Shown one piece after another: positions 46,501 to 55,903 of a stretch of 64,000 bases of DNA; the first letter of the stretch is position 1; each line of letters starts with the position of its first letter. Below the pieces are notes generated by a model. The model was not told the DNA's origin, did no database searches, and saw nothing but the letters and a program-made list of their open reading frames with translations. Made by a program: the position numbers and the translations under genes. The stretch is from positions 1 through 64,000 of the forward strand of contig NZ_JAGGLB010000006.1 of assembly GCF_017874215.1 (NCBI RefSeq). Reading direction: 5' to 3'. This stretch comes from Paenibacillus eucommiae (GTDB taxonomy: Bacteria > Bacillota > Bacilli > Paenibacillales > NBRC-103111).

Positions 46501-46668
46501 AAGGACGGGAACCCTTCTTTTGTCGGACCAAGCAGCTATAAAGGGAAGAGCGGATGGGAGGATCGTATTTTTGCCTACAATCCGCCCGATGTAACCTGGA
46601 GCGACGCTTACCAGTGCATTCCCTTCGGAACGGGCAAGGCGCCAATGGTGCATGTATTGTCTAGTTGA
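43561..46668 (+). CDS. GH106-like glycoside hydrolase
   Basis: 1035 residues, no signal peptide, so it acts inside the cell. The N-terminal barrel has FWSWNDKLEPEALVGQLEQF, GVFLHARGGLLTEYLGESWI, WLYDEDAWPSGFCGG and the acidic GVFTDEPQY; these are hallmarks of the GH106 alpha-L-rhamnosidase-like group and its uncharacterised relatives. SEMFGCSGWGVSF and NVQCQHLAAYSLRG follow. Several beta domains occupy residues about 560-1035, including a galactose-binding-like end. ATG 43561 follows GGGAGG. If truly GH106-like, it would cleave rhamnose-type residues of pectic side chains; activity on another sugar is equally possible. Confidence 0.87.
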   Translation: MLSNNRIWTKGCLSFWSWNDKLEPEALVGQLEQFRAAGMHGVFLHARGGLLTEYLGESWIAAVRACINYARQYGMEIWLYDEDAWPSGFCGGKVPQSGEQHQQKWLEYEYVAAESAVSSHRTIAWYYKQEGNRWTLTNHPESMPAGEELLHVYYNVNPYYSDLLNPQTVRLFIDSTHEVYKQHFAAEFGKTIRGVFTDEPQYAAAKHPWSPALIPYFAQLHGYSVLSKLPDLLTGCKDPMSVKHDYWQSVSSLFTKSYAEQVGLWCEANHLCFTGHFACEDTLKFQMTAVGDVMRKYEWMHMPGIDHLGNRVTRPVILKQAASVANQLGKKQVLSEMFGCSGWGVSFSDLKHIADWHYSMGVNVQCQHLAAYSLRGRRKRDYPPSLSYHQPWWKDYSLFTDYAAEASDWITRGKARSNVLVLHPLTSAWCVHDAHNPRAVWELDRRFGELTELLASMKVQFDYGDEHLLEKYGEVAGGVLRIGEMSYQAVVMPSLLSMEPATFSMLKQFQQQGGLIISAGESPARIAGAPAPELEQWCRQHVQQVMPIRKALEAVLPVDLRPLNIYGPGGVLDDTLYVNERQDGGTTVYFLYNREKYQPWSGLLQWKGAVRVSLMDTGNGTASELAVTYADNQSIVHLHLESGGSALLAAVPIHEEAEKATVLLDQHPETAQTAAAAALSSYDHYASKKTYLLSDTWELVKPLDNVLMLDYCQYRLSDSEEWSERMHHLRLQEYLTGLRQQVDVQLRYEFLIRDDFDLHHSLRIVLEDAGESALFLNGNEVCADNACAWLDPAMQSIQLSLGVKHGRNELIVQRIFRSGEADSSYSEDEDVFETEKNRFFQATELECLYITGEFAVVPDSSSYQLVNHVHACQTQDFVIVPQPDKVRPEDLTLQGFWFYAGTVELKGKLPFHDTGESEVFIELLSPQAVVTGLEVNGQQVGSRAWGPYEYRLTPFLQKGDNTVTLRLTSGLRNLLGPHHHKDGNPSFVGPSSYKGKSGWEDRIFAYNPPDVTWSDAYQCIPFGTGKAPMVHVLSS

Positions 46669-46716
46669 ACAACTATGCAGGCAGGCGATCCGGGTGAAAA
46701 ATAGGGGGTTAAGCAT

Positions 46717-47556
46717 TTGTCAGCACCGATATTGATTTGGCCGCAAGAGGAACTGCGGATGCATACAGGAGAAAAGCAAATGGGGATGATCGGGCCCGTT
46801 TTGAAGCCCTATATCGTAAATAGCATTAGGCCCACTGGAGCTATTATCATTTGCCCGGGAGGGGCATACGGCATGCTGGCAGAGCATGAGGGTGAGCCGA
46901 TTGCTCTGTGGTTAAACCGGATTGGCATTTCTGCTTTCGTGCTGAATTACCGGGTGGCGCCTTATAAGCACCCGATTCCCATGCTTGACGCCCAGCGCGC
47001 GATCCGCTTTTTACGGTATCACTTCAAAACCTGGAATATCGATGCCAGCCGCATCGGCATTATGGGATTTTCCGCAGGCGGGCATCTGGCCTCCACAGTG
47101 GGCACACATTTTGACAAAGGCCAGCTTGAAGATCCAGACCCAGTTGAGCGGCAAAGCAGCCGGCCAGATGTCATGATTGCCTGTTATCCGGTTATTAGTC
47201 TAGGGGAAATCGGACATTATGAATCGATGGTCAATTTGCTGGGGGAATTTCCTGCTGATGTTCAGCGCCAGCATTTATCCAATGAACTGCAGGTCTCTGC
47301 AGATACACCTGCTGCCTTCCTATGGCATACGGCAGATGACGAGGCTGTTCCAGTAGAGCACAGTCTTCTGTTCGCACAGGCATTAAGCAGGCATAAGGTT
47401 CCCTTTGAATTGCATATTTACGAGAGTGGACCACATGGTATGGGGCTGGCAGAAAATAAGGACAATGAGGTCAATGCAGCCAATGCAGTCAATGCGGACA
47501 GTGTGCGGACATGGACATCGTTATGCGGGACATGGTTGAAAAAACGGGGATATTAA
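46717..47556 (+). CDS. alpha/beta-hydrolase, acetyl-esterase-like
   Basis: Cytoplasmic serine esterase of the BD-FAE/acetylxylan-esterase-like group (279 residues). Visible are the oxyanion-hole segment ICPGGAYGML, the nucleophile elbow GFSAGG (Ser about residue 123), and candidate acid and histidine in WHTADDEAVP and SGPHGMGL. TTG 46717 is preceded by AGGGGG at 9 bases. A short NAANAVNADS repeat lies near the C terminus. It probably removes acetyl or similar groups from imported oligosaccharides before the glycosidases act. Confidence 0.91.
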   Translation: MSAPILIWPQEELRMHTGEKQMGMIGPVLKPYIVNSIRPTGAIIICPGGAYGMLAEHEGEPIALWLNRIGISAFVLNYRVAPYKHPIPMLDAQRAIRFLRYHFKTWNIDASRIGIMGFSAGGHLASTVGTHFDKGQLEDPDPVERQSSRPDVMIACYPVISLGEIGHYESMVNLLGEFPADVQRQHLSNELQVSADTPAAFLWHTADDEAVPVEHSLLFAQALSRHKVPFELHIYESGPHGMGLAENKDNEVNAANAVNADSVRTWTSLCGTWLKKRGY

Positions 47557-47579
47557 CGAAACAAATATTGGAGGCATAC

Positions 47580-47633
47580 ATGAAATTATTACATGCCTAT
47601 ATGAACCAGGAAGAGGATCAGCTTTACTGCTGA
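47580..47633 (+). CDS. tiny open reading frame (17 codons) with good RBS
   Basis: TTGGAGGC lies 5-6 bases before an ATG that opens KLLHAYMNQEEDQLYC and stops. Its 3' end overlaps a GGATCAGC/GCTGATCC stem-loop (47615-47636), so it could equally be a decayed start of a larger gene or an accidental frame beside a terminator. Confidence 0.2.
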   Translation: MKLLHAYMNQEEDQLYC

Positions 47634-47636
47634 TCC
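47615..47636 (+). terminator. weak terminator-like hairpin after the esterase gene
   Basis: GGATCAGC-TTTACT-GCTGATCC, an 8-bp perfect stem followed by TTATTAG. The T run is poor. Confidence 0.5.
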
Positions 47637-47749
47637 TTATTAGATACAAGGCTTCTTATCCATTATACATAGCTGGAAGAGAGAAAGGATTTGATGAATA
47701 AGCGGGCATAATTAGTGTTTCAGACCCTGATAAATCTTAATGTGAGCAA

Positions 47750-47778
47750 TTGGTGCCTGTTCGGATCATTGTTATAAT
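47750..47778 (+). promoter_or_regulatory. SigA-type promoter of the pectate-lyase-fold gene
   Basis: TTGGTG, a 17-base spacer and TATAAT (47773-47778), 94 bases upstream of the start codon. Confidence 0.7.
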
Positions 47779-47871
47779 AAATGCAACTGCACGATCAACT
47801 TGACGGTAACAAGAACGGAAAAGGCATGTAAAACATGTAAAACAACAATCGTGAAATGGGAGGATGACAGT

Positions 47872-50043
47872 ATGACGGAAAACAATCAGCATCAGCAACA
47901 AGTTGAACAGGAGGGATACGAAGGTAAGAGTGATGTTAGGGTAAGCAGAAGGAAACTGCTTGGCGGAATAGGGGCTGCTGGAGCGGTAACGGCTGGGGCA
48001 TGGCTTCTGGGAACAATGGGCGGCAAGCTGCCTGTTGCCAATGGCAGTGGTATGAAAAAAAGTATTGAATATGAAGAGTGCTGCAAGATGGTCACTATCG
48101 CACAATTGAGAGCGCTATCATCACCGGAAATCGACCGCATTTATTTTGTTAAGGATCGTGATCAGGAAGGGTCCTTCTATTATGATAATACGGATACGAC
48201 TTCAGCGGACAACACCGGAATTATCCTTGTCTCCAGCTCCGGCGCCAGGTTTAGACGTATATTTAGCGGCCCTGCGCATGTGAAATGGTTTGGTGCCAAA
48301 GGTGATGGCACGACGGATGATACGGCAGCGATTCAGCTGGCCATTAATTCTTTTTCGCACATTTACTTTTCCGCTTCTTCCTACAGAATTACGGACTACG
48401 TGTTTTTGCAGGATAATTCCAGAATCGAAGGTACGCGGGCATCCAAAATTTTTATGACGACCAATCCTGATGGTGTGAATTTAATTTCGGCGAAGGATAA
48501 AGTGAATGTTACGATTGATAACCTGTGGATTGAAGGCGTTTATGGTGTAGGAAATCCTTTTCCGGTTAAAGGTGTTATGGAAGGACAAGGTGTTACACTG
48601 GCTGTCTACGGATGTAGGAACGTGGTCATAACCAATTGTTATTTTACGTATAACGGCGATGGCTCGGGAAATATATATGTATCCAAATGCAAGGATGTGG
48701 TGGTGACCAATAATTATGTAGAGAAGTCGATGAATGGCATCTGCTTCGATAACTGGTATGGCGAGAATGATACGCCGGGCGGTACGCATGTGGAGAACGT
48801 GACCGTGGCCAATAATGTGGTCAGTGATATGGGCGGTAGAGCAATTGCCTTTGATCTGGATGATGTTGTGGTCAGAAATTCCAATATTGCGGTAGTTGGC
48901 AATACGGTTCGGGCAGCTGCGTATGCGGCAATTGCATTTAATGGCAAAGGAATCACGGTTGTAGGCAATATCATCGACGGCAGGAGAGACCGGGGGATAT
49001 CCACTGTCGGCGGACAGCAGTCACTGCCAACCTACTATGGCTTCTTATCGAATTTTAATTGTGAGCAAGTTCATCTAGCAGACAACGTATTTGAAGAGAT
49101 TTTCATGAATGGTGTTAAAATTCTAAATGGTTCGGAAGTATCAATTGCGAACAATCGTTTTTCATTTGCGCTGGATTATTTGAACCAGAACAATCAACAA
49201 TTGACCGAGCTCCATGAGCCTAACAATCAATTGATCTCTTTGGAATGGGATACCAATATGTATGTCGCCCCCTATTCCATGAAGGTTGAGAATAACGTGC
49301 TCGTTAACAACCGGAATCCTACAGGTCAGCAGCCGGTATCCGAAATGATCATTTTGAAGGATTCTTCTAACAAAGCAGACATGGCAGCCAATACGTTCAT
49401 CCATATTGCTAACAATCAAATTCGTTCCAAGGTTCTTTCAACAGCCATCCGATATTCGAAAACACTAAACCAGGATCTGGACACAAGCAGACTGTATATA
49501 ACGAACAACACGATCTATTCTCCATTGAAAAAAGGTACCGCCATTATGACTTCTAAGCTAGAGGAGCTGCACATTGAAGACAATAATATTAACGGCGTTG
49601 CGATAGCTATCGAGACCGGTAAGAACGGACTTTGCTATTTTTCCGGCAATCTGATTCGCAACTATAACACAGCTTATTTCTTCCAGGTGGGGAATTTAAC
49701 GAATCAGATCGCGCAGCTGATCGTTAAGGATACGATTATTGGCGACCCGGCAGAAGGTTCCTATGTCTTTGCAGGGCTTGTTAATAACCCTTACATCGTC
49801 GGCATTTCGAATGGCGCAGGGATGAAGTTCATAGGTGTAAATATTAATAAAATCAAAGGCACCTACTATCCCGAAAACCTGACCGTTGATCAAGGCTCAG
49901 ACACTGCACCTACTGACGGGAAATGGACTATCGGCGATCGGGTTCTAATCAAAAATGTTGTTGCTGGCGGCTACTCCGGATTCATATGCACACAACTGGG
50001 TACTCCCGGCACGTGGAAAAAGTTCGGAACGATTGAAGTTTGA
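47872..50043 (+). CDS. Tat-exported parallel beta-helix protein (pectate-lyase superfamily)
   Basis: About 723 residues. The N terminus carries a twin-arginine signal (RVSRRKLLGGIGAAGAVTAG), so it is exported folded. A short beta segment follows, then the pectate-lyase-3 entry VKWFGAKGDGTTDDTAAIQL and a long right-handed beta helix with many N-x-V/I turns (VTIDNLWIEGVYG, VVVTNNYVEKSMNGICFDNW, ITVVGNIIDGRRDRG). The C terminus (GYSGFICTQLGTPGTWKKFG) looks like a tail-fibre-type end domain. Polysaccharide lyase or hydrolase activity is inferred from fold only. The frame extends to 47800, but ATG 47872 with GGGAGG upstream and the promoter at 47750 fix the start. Confidence 0.88.
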   Translation: MTENNQHQQQVEQEGYEGKSDVRVSRRKLLGGIGAAGAVTAGAWLLGTMGGKLPVANGSGMKKSIEYEECCKMVTIAQLRALSSPEIDRIYFVKDRDQEGSFYYDNTDTTSADNTGIILVSSSGARFRRIFSGPAHVKWFGAKGDGTTDDTAAIQLAINSFSHIYFSASSYRITDYVFLQDNSRIEGTRASKIFMTTNPDGVNLISAKDKVNVTIDNLWIEGVYGVGNPFPVKGVMEGQGVTLAVYGCRNVVITNCYFTYNGDGSGNIYVSKCKDVVVTNNYVEKSMNGICFDNWYGENDTPGGTHVENVTVANNVVSDMGGRAIAFDLDDVVVRNSNIAVVGNTVRAAAYAAIAFNGKGITVVGNIIDGRRDRGISTVGGQQSLPTYYGFLSNFNCEQVHLADNVFEEIFMNGVKILNGSEVSIANNRFSFALDYLNQNNQQLTELHEPNNQLISLEWDTNMYVAPYSMKVENNVLVNNRNPTGQQPVSEMIILKDSSNKADMAANTFIHIANNQIRSKVLSTAIRYSKTLNQDLDTSRLYITNNTIYSPLKKGTAIMTSKLEELHIEDNNINGVAIAIETGKNGLCYFSGNLIRNYNTAYFFQVGNLTNQIAQLIVKDTIIGDPAEGSYVFAGLVNNPYIVGISNGAGMKFIGVNINKIKGTYYPENLTVDQGSDTAPTDGKWTIGDRVLIKNVVAGGYSGFICTQLGTPGTWKKFGTIEV

Positions 50044-50135
50044 TGGGTGAAAAAAGCTTTACATAGAAGCGATAATGAAAGCCAATCCCCTGCAAACTGA
50101 AAAACTTGCGATTTTAAAGATATATCCAAAAACAG

Positions 50136-50178
50136 ACGATATTCGATTCAGCTCTCTGAATCGAATATCGTTTTTTTT
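50136..50178 (+). terminator. strong terminator after the beta-helix gene
   Basis: ACGATATTCGATTCAG (50136-50151), loop CTCT and the exact complement (50156-50171), followed by eight T. Confidence 0.93.
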
Positions 50179-50239
50179 ATAAGATAAGAAAATTTAAGTG
50201 CTTTACAGTGATAAAGCATAAAAGAGGGAACCCGAAGCA

Positions 50240-50797
50240 CCCCGCCCTCCGTCGAAATGAGTGTGTGCTTCATTTAACGATGTTTCATCGTTAAAGTAAG
50301 TGTTCCAAGTCAATCCGTCACGTTAATGATGATTTTCATCGTTAAAAGGGGATAGATGGCCTCTCTAGGTGGTCAAAAAGGGGTTTTAACGATGATTTTC
50401 ATCGTTAAAGTAAGGGAAGTGGAGTGACCTCATGCTTTTAACGATGAAAAACATCGTTAAAGTAGCAGATCTTCTCGGTTGTGCGTGCTGGCGGGGCCAT
50501 TCTTCAGTCCCAGCGGCTTGGCCCGCGGGGGAATCCCCTCCAATCAAGAGAAAACCCTTGCTGGCAGTCCGTTTGATCTTGGTGTTCGTGTGATTCGTGC
50601 GATTGTAGCTAAAGAGGGAATGGCTGTGGGAGGAAGAGCGGAAGCGTCCGCCTTTAAAGATTTGTTCCTACCGCCTCATCGATTCCATTCAGGGAACAAA
50701 TCTTTAACAGCGGCTGGAGCCCACAGCCCTTCCCTCCCGTAACGCACCCACGTCACGAACTCTTGCTTCAAAGGACGTCGCAAGACGTTTTTTTTTT
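50240..50797 (+). repeat. intergenic composite repeat, copy F (fullest)
   Basis: The lead-in CCGCCCTCCGTCGAAATGAG precedes four stem-loops at 50274-50294, 50323-50345, 50385-50409 and 50437-50461. The GTAGCAGAT linker and CTTGCTGGCAGTCCGTTTGA block (about 50559-50578) follow. The large hairpin has outer arms at 50614-50630 and 50720-50736 and inner arms at about 50654-50668 and 50693-50707. The tail AAAGGACGTC-GCAA-GACG plus nine T (50769-50797) is a good terminator. No gene is seen in the 900-base gap. Confidence 0.88.
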
Positions 50798-50844
50798 AGT
50801 ATCTAGATCTGTAAGGTTTCTCTTGATAGTCGTCCACAATTTCA

Positions 50845-50877
50845 TTAAGTTAATTAACTTAAAGTCTAGTTAACTAG
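50845..50877. promoter_or_regulatory. two adjacent palindromes upstream of the collagen-like gene
   Basis: TTAAGTTAATTAACTTAA (50845-50862) and CTAGTTAACTAG (50866-50877) are perfect palindromes three bases apart, about 70 bases before the start codon. They could be an operator. Confidence 0.5.
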
Positions 50878-50908
50878 GGTGCTAGTCCAATCAATAGTAT
50901 GAAAATTT

Positions 50909-52557
<1,649 letters not shown>

Positions 52558-52591
52558 ATTCAGCCGTAATAGCCTGACAAAAAAAGCAAAT

Positions 52592-52638
52592 AAGACGACC
52601 CAAAATCTCAAATACCGGGACCGTGGGTCGTCTTTTTT
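52592..52638 (+). terminator. terminator after the collagen-like gene
   Basis: AAGACGACCCA (52592-52602) pairs exactly with TGGGTCGTCTT (52624-52634), followed by T. Confidence 0.9.
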
Positions 52639-52849
52639 TATGTCCCTGCAGCCCTATGTCCAACCTACAGGTTTTTCAGCGGCCTCGCTGCTTCGGGTTT
52701 TTTTTTGTGATCACTCTAGTGATAGCTGTCAAGAATAGTGACTTTATATGAAGAATTTAGGAGAAATTGAGTAGAAAAAGTAATTACTTACTGGTATGAT
52801 GCTAATACGGAAGGTGCGGGTGCTTGGACTCCTATAATTTGTTAGGGCT
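52639..52849. other. intergenic, nothing recognised
   Basis: AT-rich stretch after the collagen-gene terminator. A weak CAGCG-GCCT-CGCTG hairpin followed by T lies near 52678-52708. No gene was found. Confidence 0.4.
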
Positions 52850-53045
52850 AGGTATGACAAATCTTAAGCAGTGAGATTAAATTACACCCACACCTTACTA
52901 ACTCTAGTGGCGAATAGGACAAGAATTACAGTCGGAAAAAGCCGGCACTATATAAAACTCAGTCACAATACTTCTCATCCGGCACTATTACCAGCTGCTA
53001 TCCGCTGTTAGGCATATAGTTGTCACGTCCGACTTGTCTATCCAT
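52850..53045 (-). pseudogene. decayed AraC-family regulator, 5' part
   Basis: The plus-strand sequence GGTATGACAAATCTTAAGCA (52851-52870) and the following 15 bases match the middle of the intact AraC gene (39091-39125) almost exactly. The next about 60 bases align with 39130-39190 at lower identity, and the rest is deleted or scrambled. No open frame remains. The adjacent promoter region (53049-53130) is well preserved, so this was a second divergent regulator gene beside the 53189 operon. Confidence 0.75.
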
Positions 53046-53089
53046 CCAAGCAGTGCCCCTACACTTTTAATGACTAGTAAATATTAACC

Positions 53090-53128
53090 CAAGCAATGTA
53101 GTTCTAGATGGAAAAGAAATATAATGAA
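53090..53128 (+). promoter_or_regulatory. shared-type regulated promoter of the third transporter operon
   Basis: CAAGCAATGTAGTTCTAGATGG (in two parts: CAAGCAATG at 53090-53098, then TAGTTCTAGATGG), GAAAAGAAA and TATAAT (53120-53125). About 80 bases (53049-53130) are near-identical to 39434-39502, the promoter of the ADP-ribosylglycohydrolase operon. Confidence 0.7.
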
Positions 53129-53188
53129 ATTAAATGATAACGCTATTTTTGGTACTGTTGTCATTAATATTAAGAGGGATGGGTGTCT

Positions 53189-54565
53189 ATGAAAAAGTAT
53201 GGTTTGATAAAAATTGTGACAACGCTTACGGTTTGTTTACTGTTAGTTTTCATGATGTCATGCAGCAGCAAGGGCGGGGAGCCGAATAGTACGGAGCCAG
53301 TGAAGCAGCCGGAGCCAACCAGTACCAGTACAGTAGTGAAGCCAGAGGATCATGAGCCGATTACATTAAAAGTAGGATGGGTTATTCCACCAGAAAATCA
53401 GGATTGGCCCAAAATGTTCGAAGCCTTTACGAAGAAATTTCCGTGGATAACGGTAGAGGGCGTCTATGCGGAAAATGGGGAAGATGAGCTGATCAAGAGT
53501 ATTGCGTCAGGACAGCCGCTTGATATTATATGGAACACCTCGTTAGACCGGGCGATAGAGGAAGGGCTTATCGAAGATTTAACGCCTTATGCCGAGAAGG
53601 ACGAGGAATTTAAAAGCTACCCTTATCGGGCCGGATATTTGGATAACTTCAAAAGGGATGGCAAGTTGTATTCACTTTCCCGGGGAAATGACGGATTTTT
53701 TATTTTATACAATAAAGACTTGTTGAAGCAGTATGGGCTGGAAAAACCGAAGCTCGATTGGACATGGGAACAGTTTAAAACGATGGCTAAAGCGGCTACT
53801 AATCCGGCAGCCAGTCATTACGGCCTGGCAAACAGCGTGTGGTGGCATGACTTTGTTTCGATGATTTTGCCAATGGCTAATGGGCATGCACCGAACGTCG
53901 GAGCTATGAATGAGGATTTCACCAAAAATCTTGCGGATGGCTCAGTTCCGGAAGTGCTGGATGATTTGAATTTCTTTACCGACATAATGATCAAAGATGG
54001 TGCGCTGTTGAATGCCAAGCGTGCGGCAGATGCCAAGATTGCACTCAACTCGTTCCATGATGGAAAATCCTTATTCTTTACGGCGATCGGACCCGTACTT
54101 CCCGGCTTTAAGGAAGCGTTCCCCTTCGATTGGGATATTGCCGCCATGCCGAAAGGAACAGCGCAGCAGGTCAACTTCGGCTGGTTAAGCCCGATGTCGA
54201 TCTCGAAGGCGAGCAAGCATAAAGAAGCTGCGTGGGAGCTGCTTAAATTCTGGGATGCGACCAAGGAAGGACAGAAGGTACTATTCCAATTCGGTGGATC
54301 ATTCCCGAACTCGGATGATCCGGAATTGGTGGAGGCTTTCACGAATGCCAAGGTATATGAAGGCTTCGATAAAGAGGTTCTCCAGTACACGCCGGGAATC
54401 ACCCGCTTTGATCCATCCAGATTTATTCCGGCTGGCAATGAGCTGAATAAGATGTTTATGGAATTCGGCGGAATCGCTTATGAAGAAGAGATCAGCTCAC
54501 ATGAATATTTCCCGTCTAGAGCGCAGAAGCTCAATGAGATGATTCAACAAAATCTGGCCAAGTAA
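53189..54565 (+). CDS. sugar ABC transporter solute-binding lipoprotein
   Basis: Extracellular binding protein. Signal KKYGLIKIVTTLTVCLLLVF then MMSCSS (lipidated Cys about residue 25), a Pro/Glu/Thr linker, then a family-1 binding fold with ITLKVGWVIPPENQDWPKMF, SGQPLDIIWNTSLDRAIEEG, NDGFFILYNKDLLKQYG and FGWLSPMSISKASKHKEAAW. 458 residues. GAGGG suits ATG 53189 better than GTG 53183. First gene of the third importer operon, which contains a second, unusual binding protein at 55897. A (AAGC)n tract follows within 10 bases of its stop. Confidence 0.93.
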   Translation: MKKYGLIKIVTTLTVCLLLVFMMSCSSKGGEPNSTEPVKQPEPTSTSTVVKPEDHEPITLKVGWVIPPENQDWPKMFEAFTKKFPWITVEGVYAENGEDELIKSIASGQPLDIIWNTSLDRAIEEGLIEDLTPYAEKDEEFKSYPYRAGYLDNFKRDGKLYSLSRGNDGFFILYNKDLLKQYGLEKPKLDWTWEQFKTMAKAATNPAASHYGLANSVWWHDFVSMILPMANGHAPNVGAMNEDFTKNLADGSVPEVLDDLNFFTDIMIKDGALLNAKRAADAKIALNSFHDGKSLFFTAIGPVLPGFKEAFPFDWDIAAMPKGTAQQVNFGWLSPMSISKASKHKEAAWELLKFWDATKEGQKVLFQFGGSFPNSDDPELVEAFTNAKVYEGFDKEVLQYTPGITRFDPSRFIPAGNELNKMFMEFGGIAYEEEISSHEYFPSRAQKLNEMIQQNLAK

Positions 54566-54567
54566 GT

Positions 54568-54705
<138 letters not shown>

Positions 54706-54784
54706 GAGAAGAATAGAGCGGTGGGTATGACCGTCAAGCTTCGGGTAGCTCCGGAGCTTGGCGAATTATGAGGGGGTAGCAACC

Positions 54785-55903
54785 GTGTCGAAGGTGTTGT
54801 TTCATCATATTTATAAGCGATATGCCGGGGAGAAGCGGGCAGCCGTAAACGATTTTCACCTTGAGGTGGAGGATGGCGAGTTTCTAGTGCTTGTCGGGCC
54901 TTCAGGCTGCGGCAAATCCACACTGCTCCGCATGCTGGCCGGATTAGAGGATATTACCGAAGGCAATATTTATATTGGTGACAGGATCGTCAATTATATT
55001 TCGTCCAAAGACCGCAACATCGCCATGGTGTTCCAAAACTATGCGCTCTACCCGCACATGACCGTTTACGAGAACATTGCCTTCGGTTTAAGGCTGCGGA
55101 AATTGCCAAAAGCGGAAATACACGAGCGCGTGAGCCGGGCTGCCAAAATATTGGAGATTGAATCACAGCTGCCAAAGCTGCCGAAGCAAATGTCAGGTGG
55201 TCAAAGGCAGCGCGTTGCACTGGGGCGGGCCATTGTCCGTGAACCGGAAGTGTTCCTGATGGATGAACCGCTATCCAATCTGGATGCCAAGCTGCGCGTG
55301 CAGATGCGTGAAGAGATCGGTAAGCTGTACCGCAGGCTGCGCACAACGACCGTGTATGTGACACATGATCAAGTGGAGGCCTTGACGATGGGAACGCGCA
55401 TCGTTGTTATGAAGGATGGCATTATTCAGCAGGTTGCGAAGCCGGAGGAGATCTATAAACGGCCTGCGAATCTGTTTGTGGCCGGCTTTATCGGATCGCC
55501 GCCGATGAATTTCGTAGAGGGAAAGCTTCGGCTTCGCGAGGGGCAATGTTTGTTTGAAACACGCAAGCACACGCTGCTTATCCCGGAAGAGAAAAGTACG
55601 ATTTTACGTGATAACGGCTGCATCGGTAAAACGGTTATTTTGGGTATTCGCGCGGAAAACCTGCTATATCGGGATGAAGATTTAGCGCGCCCGGAGCTGC
55701 TGCCGAACCAATTTGAAGCTGTTGTGGAAATCAAGGAGCTGCTGGGCTCTGATACTTATTTGTATACCAACAATAAGGAGCAGAGGATCGTCGTACGCGT
55801 AGATCCGCATACTGCATTTGAAGAAGGACAGTCGATCCGTGTTGCTATTGACATGCAACGGGCGCATTTTTTTGATAAAGTGTCGGAGGTTTTACTATGC
55901 TGA
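54785..55903 (+). CDS. sugar ABC transporter ATPase (MsmX/UgpC family)
   Basis: Cytoplasmic ATPase that energises carbohydrate importers. Walker A GPSGCGKST, Q-loop VFQNYALYPHMTV, signature MSGGQRQRVALGRAIV, Walker B VFLMDEPLSNLDAKL and switch His in THDQVEAL are all present, plus a C-terminal regulatory TOBE/OB domain. 372 residues. GTG 54785 with GAGGGGG at 8 bases is preferred over TTG 54758. Only ATPase gene in the window, so it may also serve the ATPase-less importers at 12153 and 21770, as MsmX does in Bacillus. Overlaps the next gene by 7 bases. Confidence 0.95.
   Translation: MSKVLFHHIYKRYAGEKRAAVNDFHLEVEDGEFLVLVGPSGCGKSTLLRMLAGLEDITEGNIYIGDRIVNYISSKDRNIAMVFQNYALYPHMTVYENIAFGLRLRKLPKAEIHERVSRAAKILEIESQLPKLPKQMSGGQRQRVALGRAIVREPEVFLMDEPLSNLDAKLRVQMREEIGKLYRRLRTTTVYVTHDQVEALTMGTRIVVMKDGIIQQVAKPEEIYKRPANLFVAGFIGSPPMNFVEGKLRLREGQCLFETRKHTLLIPEEKSTILRDNGCIGKTVILGIRAENLLYRDEDLARPELLPNQFEAVVEIKELLGSDTYLYTNNKEQRIVVRVDPHTAFEEGQSIRVAIDMQRAHFFDKVSEVLLC

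Noticed and set aside
50274-50461. CRISPR-like array of palindromic repeats
   Set aside because: Only two to four units per locus, unit sequence varies, and the spacers are conserved between loci. No cas genes are present.
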